Below are positions 8,932 through 19,100 of a stretch of 64,000 nt of DNA, in pieces. The number at the start of each line of letters is the position of its first letter. The first letter of the stretch is position 1. The notes below the pieces were generated by a model. That model was not told the DNA's origin. It ran no database searches and saw only the letters and a program-made list of their open reading frames with translations. A program made the position numbers and the translations under genes. Source of the stretch: Methylobacterium thuringiense (GTDB lineage Bacteria; Pseudomonadota; Alphaproteobacteria; Rhizobiales; Beijerinckiaceae); NCBI RefSeq assembly GCF_022179645.1, contig NZ_BPRA01000008.1, positions 1-64,000 on the forward strand. The letters run 5' to 3'.

Positions 8932-10575
8932 ATGCGAAGCACAGTCCCGGTTACCTCTCAGCGGCGCATCCTGTGCGTCTTTCCCGCCTACACGCCGTCC
9001 TTCGGCACGTTCTCGCACGCCTACCCCCTGATGGGCGGCGTGAAGGCGTTCATGCCGCCACAAGGGCTCCTGGTGATTGCGGCCTACATGCCCGAGAGCT
9101 GGGAGTGCCGCTTCATCGACGAGAACATCCGCCGCGCGGGTCCTGAGGACTTCGCCTGGGCCGATGCCGTGTTCGTGTCGGGCATGCACATCCAGGAAGG
9201 CCAGATCCACGACATCGGCCGGCGCGCGCATGCCGCCGGCAAGGTCGCGGCGCTCGGCGGCCCCTCTGTCTCGGGCGCCAAGGAGAAGTACCCGGATTAC
9301 GACTACCTGCATGTCGGCGAGATCGGCGATTCCACCGACCGGCTGATCGAGGCGCTCGACCACGATCTGTCGCGACCCGACCGTCAGGTGATCTTCGAGA
9401 CCAAGGACCGGCTCCCGCTCTCCGACTTTCCGGCGCCGTCCTACGAGGCGGCACCGCTCAAGCGCTACCTGATCGGTTCGCTGCAATTCTCCTCGGGCTG
9501 TCCCTATCGCTGCGAGTTCTGCGACATCCCACAGCTCTACGGCCGCCAGCCCCGACTGAAGAGCCCGGAGCAGATGTGTGCCGAGCTCGACGCCATCATC
9601 AGCCAGCCCGGCCATCCGGCCGTGGTCTACTTCGTCGACGACAACTTCATCGCCAATCGCAAGGCGACGCGGGACATGCTCCCGCATCTCGTCGCCTGGC
9701 AGAAGAAGAACGACTACCCGCTTCAGTTCGCCTGCGAGGCGACGCTGAACATGGCCAAGCAGCCCGAGATCCTCGAGCTGATGCGGCAGGCGAACTTCAT
9801 GACCGTCTTCGTCGGCATCGAAACGCCGGAGGAGGGCGCCCTCAAGGGCATCGACAAGACCCACAACGCTGCCGTGCCGATGTACGAGGCGATCTCGACG
9901 CTGAACTCCTACGGCCTCGAAGTGACCTCGGGCATCATCCTCGGGCTCGACACCGACAGCGACCTGTCCGAACAGAACCTGATCGACTTCATCGACAAGT
10001 CGGCGATCCCGGTGCTGACGATCAACCTGCTGCAGGCGTTACCAAAGACGCCGCTCTGGGACCGCCTCGAACGCGAGGGCCGGCTCGTCCACGACGCCAG
10101 CCTGGAATCGAACGTCCTGTTCATGCGCCCGCACGACACCGTGGTGGCGAGCTGGCGCAGGGCGATCGGTCATGCCTACACGCCCGAACATCTCTTCGAG
10201 CGCTTCAAGCACCAGTGCGATGTGACCTACGGCAACCGCATCGTCACGCCGACCAAGGGGAAGCTGACCTTCACCAACCTTCGCCGCGGCCTGATCCTCG
10301 GCTTCAACATCATCACTCGCGTCGGGATGTTCTCGGATTACCGGCGGCCGTTCTGGAACGCGGCGCGCCACGCCCTGAAGCGCGGGCAGATCGAGGCCGT
10401 GTTCAACATGGGCTTCGTCGCCCACCACCTGATCCGCTTCACCCGCGAGGCCCTGCGCGGCGAGCACAACGCCTCGTTCTACGCGGCCAAGGCCGCCGAG
10501 ACGGAAGAGGCGCGCGAGCGCGGCTTCTGGGCCAGCGCCCGCCGCCGGTTCGTGCCGGAGCGCGAGGCGGCATAG
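8932..10575 (+). CDS. hpnP: B12-binding radical SAM methylase, probable hopanoid C-2 methylase HpnP
   Basis: A 547-residue class B radical SAM protein. The N-terminal cobalamin-binding domain covers about residues 15-165 (ILCVFPAYTPSFGTFSHAYP at the start). The radical SAM domain begins at SGCPYRCEFCDIPQLYGRQP, with the CxxxCxxC iron-sulfur motif at about residues 190-197. VYFVDDNFIANR and FVGIETPEEGALKGI follow, and a C-terminal DUF4070-type region carries WDRLEREGRLV. Domain order, length and wording match the hopanoid C-2 methylase as I remember it; HpnP methylates hopanoids at C-2 using cobalamin and SAM. Other B12-radical SAM methylases share this architecture, so the exact substrate is inferred. 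bioF follows 52 bases later, probably unrelated. No other hopanoid genes are in the window. Confidence 0.72.
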   Translation: MRSTVPVTSQRRILCVFPAYTPSFGTFSHAYPLMGGVKAFMPPQGLLVIAAYMPESWECRFIDENIRRAGPEDFAWADAVFVSGMHIQEGQIHDIGRRAHAAGKVAALGGPSVSGAKEKYPDYDYLHVGEIGDSTDRLIEALDHDLSRPDRQVIFETKDRLPLSDFPAPSYEAAPLKRYLIGSLQFSSGCPYRCEFCDIPQLYGRQPRLKSPEQMCAELDAIISQPGHPAVVYFVDDNFIANRKATRDMLPHLVAWQKKNDYPLQFACEATLNMAKQPEILELMRQANFMTVFVGIETPEEGALKGIDKTHNAAVPMYEAISTLNSYGLEVTSGIILGLDTDSDLSEQNLIDFIDKSAIPVLTINLLQALPKTPLWDRLEREGRLVHDASLESNVLFMRPHDTVVASWRRAIGHAYTPEHLFERFKHQCDVTYGNRIVTPTKGKLTFTNLRRGLILGFNIITRVGMFSDYRRPFWNAARHALKRGQIEAVFNMGFVAHHLIRFTREALRGEHNASFYAAKAAETEEARERGFWASARRRFVPEREAA

Positions 10576-10627
10576 CCGCCCCGGCAGCCGGCTTGACTCG
10601 CCGGCTGCTCGAGGGCCTTGAGGCGGC

Positions 10628-11758
10628 ATGTCCAGCCTCGATGCCTTCGCGCTCGATACCCTAGCCCAGCTCGATGCCGCCTCCCTGCGCCGACGCCTCG
10701 CAGCGACGGAGCGCGGAGACGGTACACTGGCCCGGCGGGCCGGACGCGATCTCGTCTCGTTCTCCTGCAACGACTATCTCGGCCTGAGCCACGATCCACG
10801 GGTCGTGGCGGCGGCGACCGAAGCCCTGGCGCGCTATGGAGCCGGGGCCGGGGCCTCACGGCTCGTCACCGGCAACCATCCGCCGCTGATCGCGCTGGAG
10901 GAACGGCTGGCCGCCCATAAGGGTACGGAAACGGCGCTCGTCTTCGGCAGCGGCTACCTCGCCAATCTCGGCATCGTCTCCGGACTCGTCGGCGCGGGCG
11001 ACCTCATCCTGGTCGATGCCCTCGGGCATTCCTGCTTCTTCGCCGGGGCGAAGCTGTCCGGCGCCGAGACGCTCCGCTTCCGTCACAACGACCTTGCGCA
11101 TCTCGCGACGCTGCTCGGCAAGCATCGGGGCAAGGCGCGACGGGCGATGATCCTCACGGAGCGGGTCTTCAGCATGGATGGCGACCGGGCGCCCCTCGAC
11201 GGAATCCTGGCGCTGGCCGAGGCGCACGACGCCTGGGTACTGGTCGACGATGCCCACGGACTCGGCGTGGTCGAGCCCGGTGCCCGCGCACCCCTTGAAA
11301 TGGGCACGCTCTCGAAGACGCTCGGCTCCTATGGCGGCTATCTCTGCGCCTCACGGCCCGTCATCGACCTGCTGACCTGCCGCGCACGCAGCTTCGTCTA
11401 TACCACCGGTCTACCGCCGGCGTCGGCCGCCGCCGCATTGGCGGCACTCGATATCGTCGAAGCGGAGCCGGAACGCGCCGCCCGGCCTCTGGCGCTCGCC
11501 CGCCGCTTCACGGCGCGGCTCGGGCTGCCCGAGGCGCAGAGCCCGATCGTCCCGGTCGTGGTGGGAGAGGCGGAAACGGCACTAGCCCTGTCGTCAGCGC
11601 TCGAAGCCCGCGGCTTCCTGGTCGTCGCCATCCGCCCACCAACGGTGGCGACCGGCACGGCACGACTGCGCGTCGCCTTCTCGGCCGCGCATAGCGAGGC
11701 GCAGGTGGATGCGATCGCCGCAGCCCTGGCGGATCTGCGACCGGCCGCGACGGCATAG
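10628..11758 (+). CDS. bioF: 8-amino-7-oxononanoate synthase
   Basis: A PLP enzyme condensing pimeloyl-thioester with L-alanine in biotin synthesis. The 376-residue product shows the alpha-oxoamine synthase pattern: FSCNDYLGLSHDPRV near the N-terminus, GAGASRLVTGNHPPLIALEE, DALGHSCFFAGAK, VDDAHGLGVVEP (Asp holding the PLP ring nitrogen) and GTLSKTLGSYGGY with the Schiff-base Lys at about residue 230. The His in DDAHG fits BioF; the wider family includes KBL and ALAS, but the length and LSH/GTGGSR-type core favour BioF. It stands alone here, with no bioA, bioD or bioB beside it. A GAGG Shine-Dalgarno precedes ATG 10628. Confidence 0.88.
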   Translation: MSSLDAFALDTLAQLDAASLRRRLAATERGDGTLARRAGRDLVSFSCNDYLGLSHDPRVVAAATEALARYGAGAGASRLVTGNHPPLIALEERLAAHKGTETALVFGSGYLANLGIVSGLVGAGDLILVDALGHSCFFAGAKLSGAETLRFRHNDLAHLATLLGKHRGKARRAMILTERVFSMDGDRAPLDGILALAEAHDAWVLVDDAHGLGVVEPGARAPLEMGTLSKTLGSYGGYLCASRPVIDLLTCRARSFVYTTGLPPASAAAALAALDIVEAEPERAARPLALARRFTARLGLPEAQSPIVPVVVGEAETALALSSALEARGFLVVAIRPPTVATGTARLRVAFSAAHSEAQVDAIAAALADLRPAATA

Positions 11759-11809
11759 CATTCGCGTTGCGGCGCGGATGCGGTCAGTGTCCGGTCTGGC
11801 CTCCACTCT

Positions 11810-13252
11810 ATGGACACGCTGCCTGTGCTCGCCTCCGTCCTCGCCACCCGCAAGCCCATCGCGACGATCCTGGCGCAAGCGGAGGGTTCCGAGGCCTCCG
11901 ACGGTCTCGCCCGCAGCCTCTCGGCGCTGAGCCTCGTCTGCATCGGCGTCGGCGGCACGATCGGGGCTGGAATCTTCGTGCTGACCGGGACGGCGGCGGC
12001 GCAGTTCGCGGGGCCGGGCCTCGCGCTGTCCTTCATCCTCGCCGGCATCGCCAGCGGGCTCGTCGGACTCTGCTACGCCGAACTCGCGGCGATGATCCCG
12101 GTCGCCGGATCGACCTACACCTACACCTACGCGACCCTCGGCAGCCTGGCGGCCTGGATCATCGGGTGGGACCTCGTGCTCGAATTCGCGATGGCAGCCT
12201 CCACCGTCGCGGTGGGCTGGTCCGGCTACGCACAGAGCCTTGCCGCGGATTTCGGGCTGCGGCTGCCGGCCTCGCTCGCCTCCGCCCCGGGACGCGGCGG
12301 CACCATCGATCTGCCGGCCGCCGCGATCACCTGTCTGCTCACCCTGCTGCTCATGCGCGAGGCGCGCGACGCGGCCATGGGCAATACGATCATGGTGGCC
12401 CTGAAAGTGGCGATCATCCTGGGATTCGTCGTGGTCGGCGCAGCTCACGTGAAGCCCGAGCTCTGGTCGCCGCTGGTGCCCCAAAACGACGGCGCGTTCG
12501 GCGCCTTCGGCTGGAGCGGCATCCTGCGTGGGGCGGGCGTGGTGTTCTTCGCTTATATCGGCTTCGAGACCGTCTCCTGCGCCGCCGCCGAGACGCGCAA
12601 CCCGCAACGTGACGCGCCGATTGGGCTGATCGGAGCACTGATCGTCAGCACGCTGCTCTACGTCGCGGTCGCGATCGTGCTGACCGGTCTCGTGCCCTAC
12701 AAGGCGCTGAACGTGTCTGATCCGATCGCCAAGGCGGTCGACACGATCGGCCTCGATGGCTTCGGGTTGCTGATCAAGGTCGGCGCTTTGATCGGCCTGA
12801 CCACCGCCTGCCTGAGCGCGCTCTACGGGCAGGGCAGAATCTTCTATGCGATGGCGCGGGATCGGATGCTGCCGGATATCTTCGCGCGGCTCGATCCAGC
12901 CACGCGGGCACCGCGGATCAGTCAGGTTTCGATCGGGCTGGTTACCGCCACGGTCGCTGCGCTGGTGCCGATAGAAATTCTCGGCGAACTCGTCAGCATC
13001 GGAACGCTGTTCGCGTTCATCCTGGTCTGCAGCGCCGTCTTGATCCTGCGCCGGACCGAGCCGGAGCAGGCCCGCCCATTCCGGGTGCCCGGCGGCAACG
13101 TGCTGCCGGTCCTCGGCATTTTCGCCTGTCTCGCCCTGATGGTCGGGCTGCCGGGCGACACTTGGATTCGGCTCGTCGCCTGGTTGGCGCTGGGGCTCGC
13201 GATCTTCTTTGGCTACGGCCGCCGACGACTGCGAGCCGCCGCAGTTCAGTAG
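11810..13252 (+). CDS. APC family amino acid permease
   Basis: A 480-residue, about twelve-helix inner-membrane transporter of the amino acid-polyamine-organocation superfamily. The first helix carries the signature GVGGTIGAGIFVLTG (about residues 46-60), where the unwound GxGxGxG-like segment binds the substrate amine. CYAELAAMIPVAGSTYTY and FFAYIGFETVSCAAAE in the fifth to sixth helical region are typical of the YfnA/cationic amino acid transporter branch. Likely substrates are basic or branched amino acids, not resolvable here. ATG 11810 gives a plausible cytoplasmic N-terminus. The 3' end overlaps a possible 31-codon minus-strand frame by 7 bases. Confidence 0.88.
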   Translation: MDTLPVLASVLATRKPIATILAQAEGSEASDGLARSLSALSLVCIGVGGTIGAGIFVLTGTAAAQFAGPGLALSFILAGIASGLVGLCYAELAAMIPVAGSTYTYTYATLGSLAAWIIGWDLVLEFAMAASTVAVGWSGYAQSLAADFGLRLPASLASAPGRGGTIDLPAAAITCLLTLLLMREARDAAMGNTIMVALKVAIILGFVVVGAAHVKPELWSPLVPQNDGAFGAFGWSGILRGAGVVFFAYIGFETVSCAAAETRNPQRDAPIGLIGALIVSTLLYVAVAIVLTGLVPYKALNVSDPIAKAVDTIGLDGFGLLIKVGALIGLTTACLSALYGQGRIFYAMARDRMLPDIFARLDPATRAPRISQVSIGLVTATVAALVPIEILGELVSIGTLFAFILVCSAVLILRRTEPEQARPFRVPGGNVLPVLGIFACLALMVGLPGDTWIRLVAWLALGLAIFFGYGRRRLRAAAVQ

Positions 13253-13341
13253 GTCCGCTGACCCGTGCGCCCACCGCCGTAGCGCCGACGCAGCCACGAC
13301 ACGACTTTGGGCAGCAGGAAGGCGAGGATCAATTTGCGCAT
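13246..13341 (-). CDS. Possible 31-residue basic membrane-anchored peptide
   Basis: A short frame from ATG 13341 encodes a peptide starting MRKLILAFLLPKVVSWLRRR and ending GGGRTGQRTY. One hydrophobic amphipathic helix (residues about 4-16) is followed by an Arg-rich, Gly-rich tail, a plausible small membrane peptide. It converges on, and overlaps by 7 bases, the permease gene. The Shine-Dalgarno is weak. Unlike the many antisense frames in this high-GC sequence, it mostly occupies otherwise empty DNA. I do not recognise it, and chance is possible. Confidence 0.3.
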   Translation of the reverse strand: MRKLILAFLLPKVVSWLRRRYGGGRTGQRTY

Positions 13342-13408
13342 GATGCGGGTCAGGGCTCCGGTATCGTTTTTGTGAAGCCTCAATCGCCCATCGGGCGGCG
13401 ATGTTCCG

Positions 13409-14218
13409 TCACAGCTCCAGCGTCAGGGTCACCGGGGCGTGGTCGGAGGGTTTCTCCCAGCCGCGTGCGTCGCGAAACACCTCGACCTTGCGGACCGTGT
13501 CCTTGAGGTCCGGCGAGACCCAGGCGTGGTCCAGGCGGCGGCCCTTGTTGGCGGCCTGCCAGTCGGGCGAGCGATAGCTCCACCACGTGTAGATCTTTTC
13601 GGGCTCGGGCGTGAGCAGGCGTGCCGTGTCGATCCAGTCGGCCTCGCCGCGGAGGGTCTCCAGCGCTTCCGTCTCGACGGGGGTGTGGCTCACCACGTCG
13701 AGCAGCTGCTTGTGCGACCAGACGTCGTGCTCGAGCGGCGCGACGTTGAGATCGCCCACCAGGATCGCCGGCCCGGCAACGCGTTTGCCGCCCCAGGCAC
13801 GCAACTCTGCCAAGAAGTCGAGCTTGTGCGCGAATTTCGGGTTGAGGGTGCGGTCGGGAATGTCGCCACCGGCCGGCACGTAGAAGTCGTGCAGCGCGAT
13901 CCCCGCCGCCTTGCCGGCTTCCGGCCCGAGCACCGCCGAGATGTGGCGCGCGTCGGCCCGTTCGCAGAACGGCATCACGCAGCGGGTGATGAGCGGAAAC
14001 CGCGAGAGGATGGCGACGCCGTTGTAACCCTTCTGCCCGGCGAACGCGACGTTCTCGTAGCCGGAGCCTCGCAGCGCCTTCAGCGGAAAGGCATCGTCGG
14101 GGCACTTGGTCTCCTGCAGACAGAGGACGTCGGGCTTCGCAGCGTCGAGAAAACGCAGTACCGAGTCGATGCGCAGCCGCACCGAGTTGATGTTCCAGGT
14201 GGTGACGGTGAAGCGCAA
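13409..14218 (-). CDS. xth: Exodeoxyribonuclease III
   Basis: A Mg-dependent AP endonuclease/3'-5' exonuclease of base excision repair. The conserved part starts FTVTTWNINSVRLR (metal and DNA contacts). It continues with DVLCLQETKCPDD (catalytic Glu), HDFYVPAGGD, the active-site block GDLNVAPLEHDVW, RLDHAWVS and the terminal SDHAPVTLTLEL (catalytic Asp-His). From TTG 14218 the product is 269 residues, the usual length. The frame is open for 48 more codons upstream, but that extension is not conserved-looking and would run into the divergent plsC start, so I prefer 14218. No strong Shine-Dalgarno settles the start. Confidence 0.88.
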   Translation of the reverse strand: MRFTVTTWNINSVRLRIDSVLRFLDAAKPDVLCLQETKCPDDAFPLKALRGSGYENVAFAGQKGYNGVAILSRFPLITRCVMPFCERADARHISAVLGPEAGKAAGIALHDFYVPAGGDIPDRTLNPKFAHKLDFLAELRAWGGKRVAGPAILVGDLNVAPLEHDVWSHKQLLDVVSHTPVETEALETLRGEADWIDTARLLTPEPEKIYTWWSYRSPDWQAANKGRRLDHAWVSPDLKDTVRKVEVFRDARGWEKPSDHAPVTLTLEL

Positions 14219-14355
14219 CGGATCCGGCCCTGTTGGGTTGGCATCGGCGAAGGGCGTTACCGATAGATCGGTTTCGTGCGCCCGTCGCCGGTGAAATGCC
14301 GCCGGCGGTCTGCTCTCCACGGCGGCCGGCGACCTCTCGTTCAAGGACCCCCCGC

Positions 14356-15105
14356 GTGTCACGCACCCGCTCCGTGCTCTTCAACCTGTACTGGGCCGGC
14401 TGGACCGGCCTGTTCGCGTTCCCACTGGTGGTGCTCGCGGCCCTCGGCTCGCCGGCCCGGCCGATCCGGGCTTTCACCCGGCTGTGGTCGCGGGGCATCC
14501 TGTTCGGACTGCATCACATCATCGGCCTGACCTACGTGGAGGAGGGTCGCGATCGCATCCCATCCGGACCGTGCCTGATCGTGGCCAACCACCAATCGGC
14601 CTGGGAGACGCTGGCTTTCCTGACCCTCGTCCCCAACGTGGCGATCGTGGCCAAGCGTGAACTCGTGGCGATCCCGATCGTCGGCTGGTTCCTGAAGCGC
14701 TCACCGATGATCATCATCGACCGCGCCAACGGCACGCAGGCCCTGCGCATCATGATCGACGAGAGCCGCGCCGCCATCGGGCAGGGGCGCTCGATCCTGA
14801 TGTTCCCGGAGGGGACACGCGGGGAGATCGCGGCGCCGGTGCAGTTCAAGCGCGGCGTCGAGCTGCTCTACGCCAAGCTCGGGCTGCCGGTGCTGCCGGT
14901 CGCGGTGAATTCCGGGCTGTACTGGCCGCATGGCGGCTCTCGCCACAAGCCCGGAACGGTTGTGGTGAGCTACCTCTCCACGCTCGCGCCGGGCCTGACC
15001 GGGGCTGAGTTCATGCGCGGCACGCAGGGAGCGATCGATTCGGAGCTCGACCGCTGGCGGGAGCCGCGAGCGCGGACCGTAGATCCGGCGCTGCAGGCGA
15101 TCTGA
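14356..15105 (+). CDS. plsC: 1-acyl-sn-glycerol-3-phosphate acyltransferase
   Basis: This membrane-associated enzyme converts lysophosphatidic acid to phosphatidic acid in phospholipid synthesis. The 249-residue product has an N-terminal membrane segment (about residues 10-30), the acyltransferase block I motif NHQSAWET (His-x4-Glu, a common alphaproteobacterial variant of His-x4-Asp), and block III FPEGTRGE at about residues 153-160 for glycerol-phosphate binding. GTG 14356 is preceded by AAGGA eight bases upstream, which decides the start over longer in-frame options. It lies between divergent xth and convergent lolA, whose stop is only 4 bases away. Confidence 0.9.
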   Translation: MSRTRSVLFNLYWAGWTGLFAFPLVVLAALGSPARPIRAFTRLWSRGILFGLHHIIGLTYVEEGRDRIPSGPCLIVANHQSAWETLAFLTLVPNVAIVAKRELVAIPIVGWFLKRSPMIIIDRANGTQALRIMIDESRAAIGQGRSILMFPEGTRGEIAAPVQFKRGVELLYAKLGLPVLPVAVNSGLYWPHGGSRHKPGTVVVSYLSTLAPGLTGAEFMRGTQGAIDSELDRWREPRARTVDPALQAI

Positions 15106-15109
15106 CGGC

Positions 15110-16000
15110 CTACTGCTCCGCCTGCGCTTCGTTGCGCTTGATCTGCTCGCGCATCGCTTTGTCCTCAGCGCGGCCGTAATCGATGAAGAACAGTGTGCCG
15201 TCGACGGCCTTGCCCTTCTGCAGGTTCGCGAGCTGCACCGTGGTCAGGTAGCCCTGCGGATCGGTGATCCGCCATTGCGAGAGCGTCTTCATCTCGGCGT
15301 CGAAATAGAGCTGGATCTTCGAGGTACCGCCGAGCGTCGATCGGTCCTCCAGCGTCACGCGGATACCGCCCGGCTCGTTCGAGACATCGGTCACGCTGAG
15401 GTCGCGGGCGAGGTCGATCTTTTCGCGGATCAGGAATTTCAGCGGCGTCTGCGAGATGAAGTAGAGATCCTGCGTGTTCAGCTTGCGGTCGCGCACGGCC
15501 ACCGAGGTGCCGTCCGCGATCACCTCCAGCGGCGAGGGCTGGTCGTACTCGAAGCGCAGGCGGCCGGGCTTGGCCAGCGAGATCTTGCCGCCGATCCTGC
15601 GGCCGTCCGGCCCGATCTGCATGAAGCTGCCGGTGAGCGTCTGGAAGCTGTTGAAATAGGCGTTGGCGCGCTGGACGACGGCTTCGGGCTCGGCATTCTG
15701 CAGCGACGACCCGGCACCCGGCGCTCCGACCGCGGCGACCTGGGACTCGGCGGGCCGCCCGGCAGCCTTGGGAGCGACGGGTTTGTCGGTGCTCGCAGCC
15801 TTGTCCTTGGCCGGCTTCTGCGCGGATTTCTTGGCAGACGGCGCGTCCGGCTCGGAGGGCGCAGGCGCGGCCTTCTCCTCCTTGTTGCCGAGGAGGCCAT
15901 CGATGAAGTTGGACAGCTGCGCCGAGGCCGGCTGCGGCTGCAGCGCGAGGGCCAGGAGAAGCAGCGGACCGGCGGCGAGGCGGGAGCGGCGGCCAGTCAT
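15110..16000 (-). CDS. lolA: LolA-like outer-membrane lipoprotein carrier protein
   Basis: A periplasmic chaperone thought to ferry lipoproteins from the LolCDE complex to the outer membrane. The 296-residue product has a signal peptide (basic MTGRRSR, hydrophobic core, cleavage near ASA|QLS at about residue 27). A Lys/Ala/Pro-rich spacer covers about 40-95, and the LolA beta-barrel half follows with FQTLTGSFMQIGPDGR, GRLRFEYDQPSPLEVIADG and the C-terminal TVQLANLQKGKAVD. The spacer makes it longer than E. coli LolA (about 200). ATG 16000 begins the signal peptide. It sits directly downstream of the ftsK-type gene on the same strand, the usual ftsK-lolA-xth order. Confidence 0.87.
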   Translation of the reverse strand: MTGRRSRLAAGPLLLLALALQPQPASAQLSNFIDGLLGNKEEKAAPAPSEPDAPSAKKSAQKPAKDKAASTDKPVAPKAAGRPAESQVAAVGAPGAGSSLQNAEPEAVVQRANAYFNSFQTLTGSFMQIGPDGRRIGGKISLAKPGRLRFEYDQPSPLEVIADGTSVAVRDRKLNTQDLYFISQTPLKFLIREKIDLARDLSVTDVSNEPGGIRVTLEDRSTLGGTSKIQLYFDAEMKTLSQWRITDPQGYLTTVQLANLQKGKAVDGTLFFIDYGRAEDKAMREQIKRNEAQAEQ

Positions 16001-16126
16001 CGTCTTGCGTTCTCCGAGACTTGCGGGCGTTTTGGTCGGGACCGCTTCGGTCCACCTTGACGTTCCGGAGCGCAAAGCACCGGAACGTTCGTGGTTAGAG
16101 CCCGCGCCTGTGGCGAAGTTGCGGCC

Positions 16127-19100
16127 TCACTCGTCGTCGTCGTAGCCCGAGGAGGGCATCGGCACGCCGTCGACCAGGATCTCGCGCTTGCCGGCGTGGT
16201 TGGCCGGCCCGACGATGCCCTCGATCTCCATGCGCTCCATGATCGAGGCGGCGCGGTTGTAGCCGATCTGCAGGCGACGCTGGATGTAAGAGGTCGAGGC
16301 CTTCTTGTCGCGCAGCACCACGGCGATCGCCTGGTCGTAGAGATCGGCCGCATCGCCGCCGCTGGCCGCGACGAAGGCGCCGACGTCGAAGACCGGAGCG
16401 TCGGCCTCCTCGCCCTCGGCCTCTTCCTTGTCGGCCTTGGCACGAGAACCCTTCGTAGCCTTCTCCGGCTCACCCGTGCCGTCATCCGCCGTGACCGCTT
16501 CGAGATAGGACGGCCGGCCCTGGCGCTTGAGGTGGTCGACGACGGTCTCGACTTCCGAGTCCGAGCAGAACGGACCGTGCACGCGGGTGGTGCGGCCGCC
16601 ACCGGCCATGAACAGCATGTCGCCCTGGCCCAAAAGCTGCTCGGCGCCCATCTCGCCGAGGATCGTGCGCGAGTCGATCTTCGAGGTGACCTGGAAGCTG
16701 ATGCGGGTGGGGAAGTTCGCCTTGATCGTGCCGGTGATGACGTCGACGGAGGGGCGCTGCGTCGCCATGATCAGGTGGATGCCGGCGGCACGTGCCATCT
16801 GGGCGAGACGCTGGATCGCGCCTTCGATGTCCTTGCCGGCGACCATCATCAGGTCGGCCATCTCGTCGACGACGATGACGATGTAGGGGAGCGCCGAGAG
16901 GTCCATCGCCTCCTCGACGAACACCGCCTCGCCGGTCTCGCGGTTGAAGCCGGTCTGGATCGTGCGGTTGATGACCTCGCCCTTCTCGCGAGCCTCCTTC
17001 ATCCGGCCGTTGTAGCCGTCGATGTTGCGCACACCGACCTTGGACATCTTCTTGTAGCGCTCCTCCATCTCGCGCACGGCCCATTTGAGGGCGATCACCG
17101 CCTTCTTCGGGTCGATGACGACGGGGGAAAGCAGGTGCGGGATGCCGTCGTAGACGGAGAGCTCCAGCATCTTGGGGTCCACCATGATCAGGCGGCACTC
17201 CTCCGGCTTCAGCCGGTAGAGCAGCGACAGGATCATCGTGTTGATGGCGACCGACTTGCCCGAGCCGGTGGTGCCGGCGACGAGCAGGTGCGGCATCCGG
17301 GCGAGGTCGGCGATGATCGGCTCGCCGCCGATGTTCTTGCCGAGGCACAGTGCCAGCTTGTGCTTGGTGTGGACGAAGTCCTCGGATGCGAGGAGCTCAC
17401 GCAGATACACGGTTTCGCGCACGGCGTTCGGCAGTTCGATGCCGATGACGTTGCGGCCGGGGACAACGGCGACGCGGGCCGAGACGGCGGACATCGAGCG
17501 GGCGATGTCGTCAGACAGGCCGATGACGCGGCTCGACTTGGTGCCGGGTGCCGGCTCCAGCTCATAGAGCGTCACCACCGGGCCGGGGCGAACAGCGAGG
17601 ATGTCGCCGCGCACGCCGAAATCCTGCACGGTCTGCTGGAGGTTGAGTGCGTTCTGCTCGAGTTCGTCCGCGTCGACCTCTTCCGTGTCGGAGAGCATCG
17701 GCTCGGCGAGGAGTTCGAGGGCCGGAAGCTCGTAGTTCTCGTTGCCGACGAAGGACATCGGCACATGCTGGTTCGCGGGCACCAGGGTGCGGCGCTCGGG
17801 CATGATCGCACGGGACGTCGAGACCGGCGCCGGCAGGGCGGCGACCGGCTCGGGAGCGGGCTCCGGCTCGGGCTCGACCAGTGCGATCTCGGGCTCATCG
17901 ATCTCGGACAGGGCCGATTTCGGCGTGCGCAGCAGGACCGGACGTGACGGGATCGGCACGGGACGCGGCGCAGCGGCGATCTCCTCCTGCACAAACGGGG
18001 GAGGGGAGGGGAAGGTCGCGACGGGCGTCGGCACGACCGGCTGAGGGGTAACGGCCGGGCGGATGGCAGCGCGGGCGGCCATGGCGGAGTGTGCGGGACG
18101 CGGAGCCGGCGCGGCGCGCTCGGAGAGACCGCCCGGTACGAGGCTCAGCGCGGGCTTCGCGGCGGCGGGCCGCATGTCGTCCTGCTCGAGTACGACCGGA
18201 GCGTTGGCCGGAAGCGGCATCGGCATCCCCTCGAAGCGCACGAGGTGATCGAGCGCATAGACCGGAGCCGTCGGCAGGGCGCGCAGCAGCGAGACGTCGA
18301 GAGGCACGGAGACGTACATCTCGGGGGTCTGCGTCACCGCCTGCGGGATCGTGACGTCGGGGCTCGGCGCATCGGCGAACCACAGTTCGGTCGAGGAGGA
18401 TTCGGCAGCACCGAACCAGCCCTGCAGATCCGACCAGTCCGGCACGTCGGACCACTCGGCATCGGGCACAGGCTCCTCGGAGACCGCCACCGGCTTCGGG
18501 GCCGGGGGACGCGGCCGATCGGGGGTGCGGAAGAAGCGGACTCCGGGCGGCGGCACGAACGGGCGACGCCAGGCCGGCATGGCCTCGGCGGCGGCGCGGG
18601 CCGCGTCCTCCGCCTTTTGCGCAGCGAGTTCGATGGCGAGTTCCTGCGCACGCAGCGCCTCGGCCGCGGCGGCCTCGCGGGCGGCCTCGGCGGCGGCGAA
18701 GGCGGCGGCCTGCGCTTCGTGCAGCGCCTGAACCTGACGCTGCGCCTCACGTTCGGCCTCGATGGCGCGCTGGCGGCGCTCCTGCAGCACCGGATCGGGC
18801 GTGCGGGTGAAGCGCACGCTCGGGTCGTAGGCTTGCGCCGGCATCGCGGCCGGCACGATGGAATCCGGGCGGCGTGGGGTGCGCACGAGGACGCCGGCGC
18901 CCGAGGCGCCCGCATCGATGCGGCTCTCGTAGGACGGGTCGAGATCGTAGGCATCCTGCGGGACGATACCGTCCTCGAAGGCATGGTGCGACCAAGCCAC
19001 CGAAGGCCGGGCCGGCTCCGGCTGGGCGAGCATCGCGCCCGGCGCGGTAAGCCAGCTCGGGGGAGCCTCGGGCGCGGGGCGCGCCACCGGCTGGGCCGAG

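Noticed and set aside
11594-13297. A 567-codon minus-strand open frame
   Set aside because: Antisense to the APC permease and the end of bioF; composition (Arg, Asp, Gln, Gly) is that of antisense reading, not of a protein.
16091-17947. A 618-codon plus-strand open frame
   Set aside because: Antisense to the FtsK motor domain; His/Asp/Gly/Arg-rich composition, no ribosome binding site and no recognisable fold.
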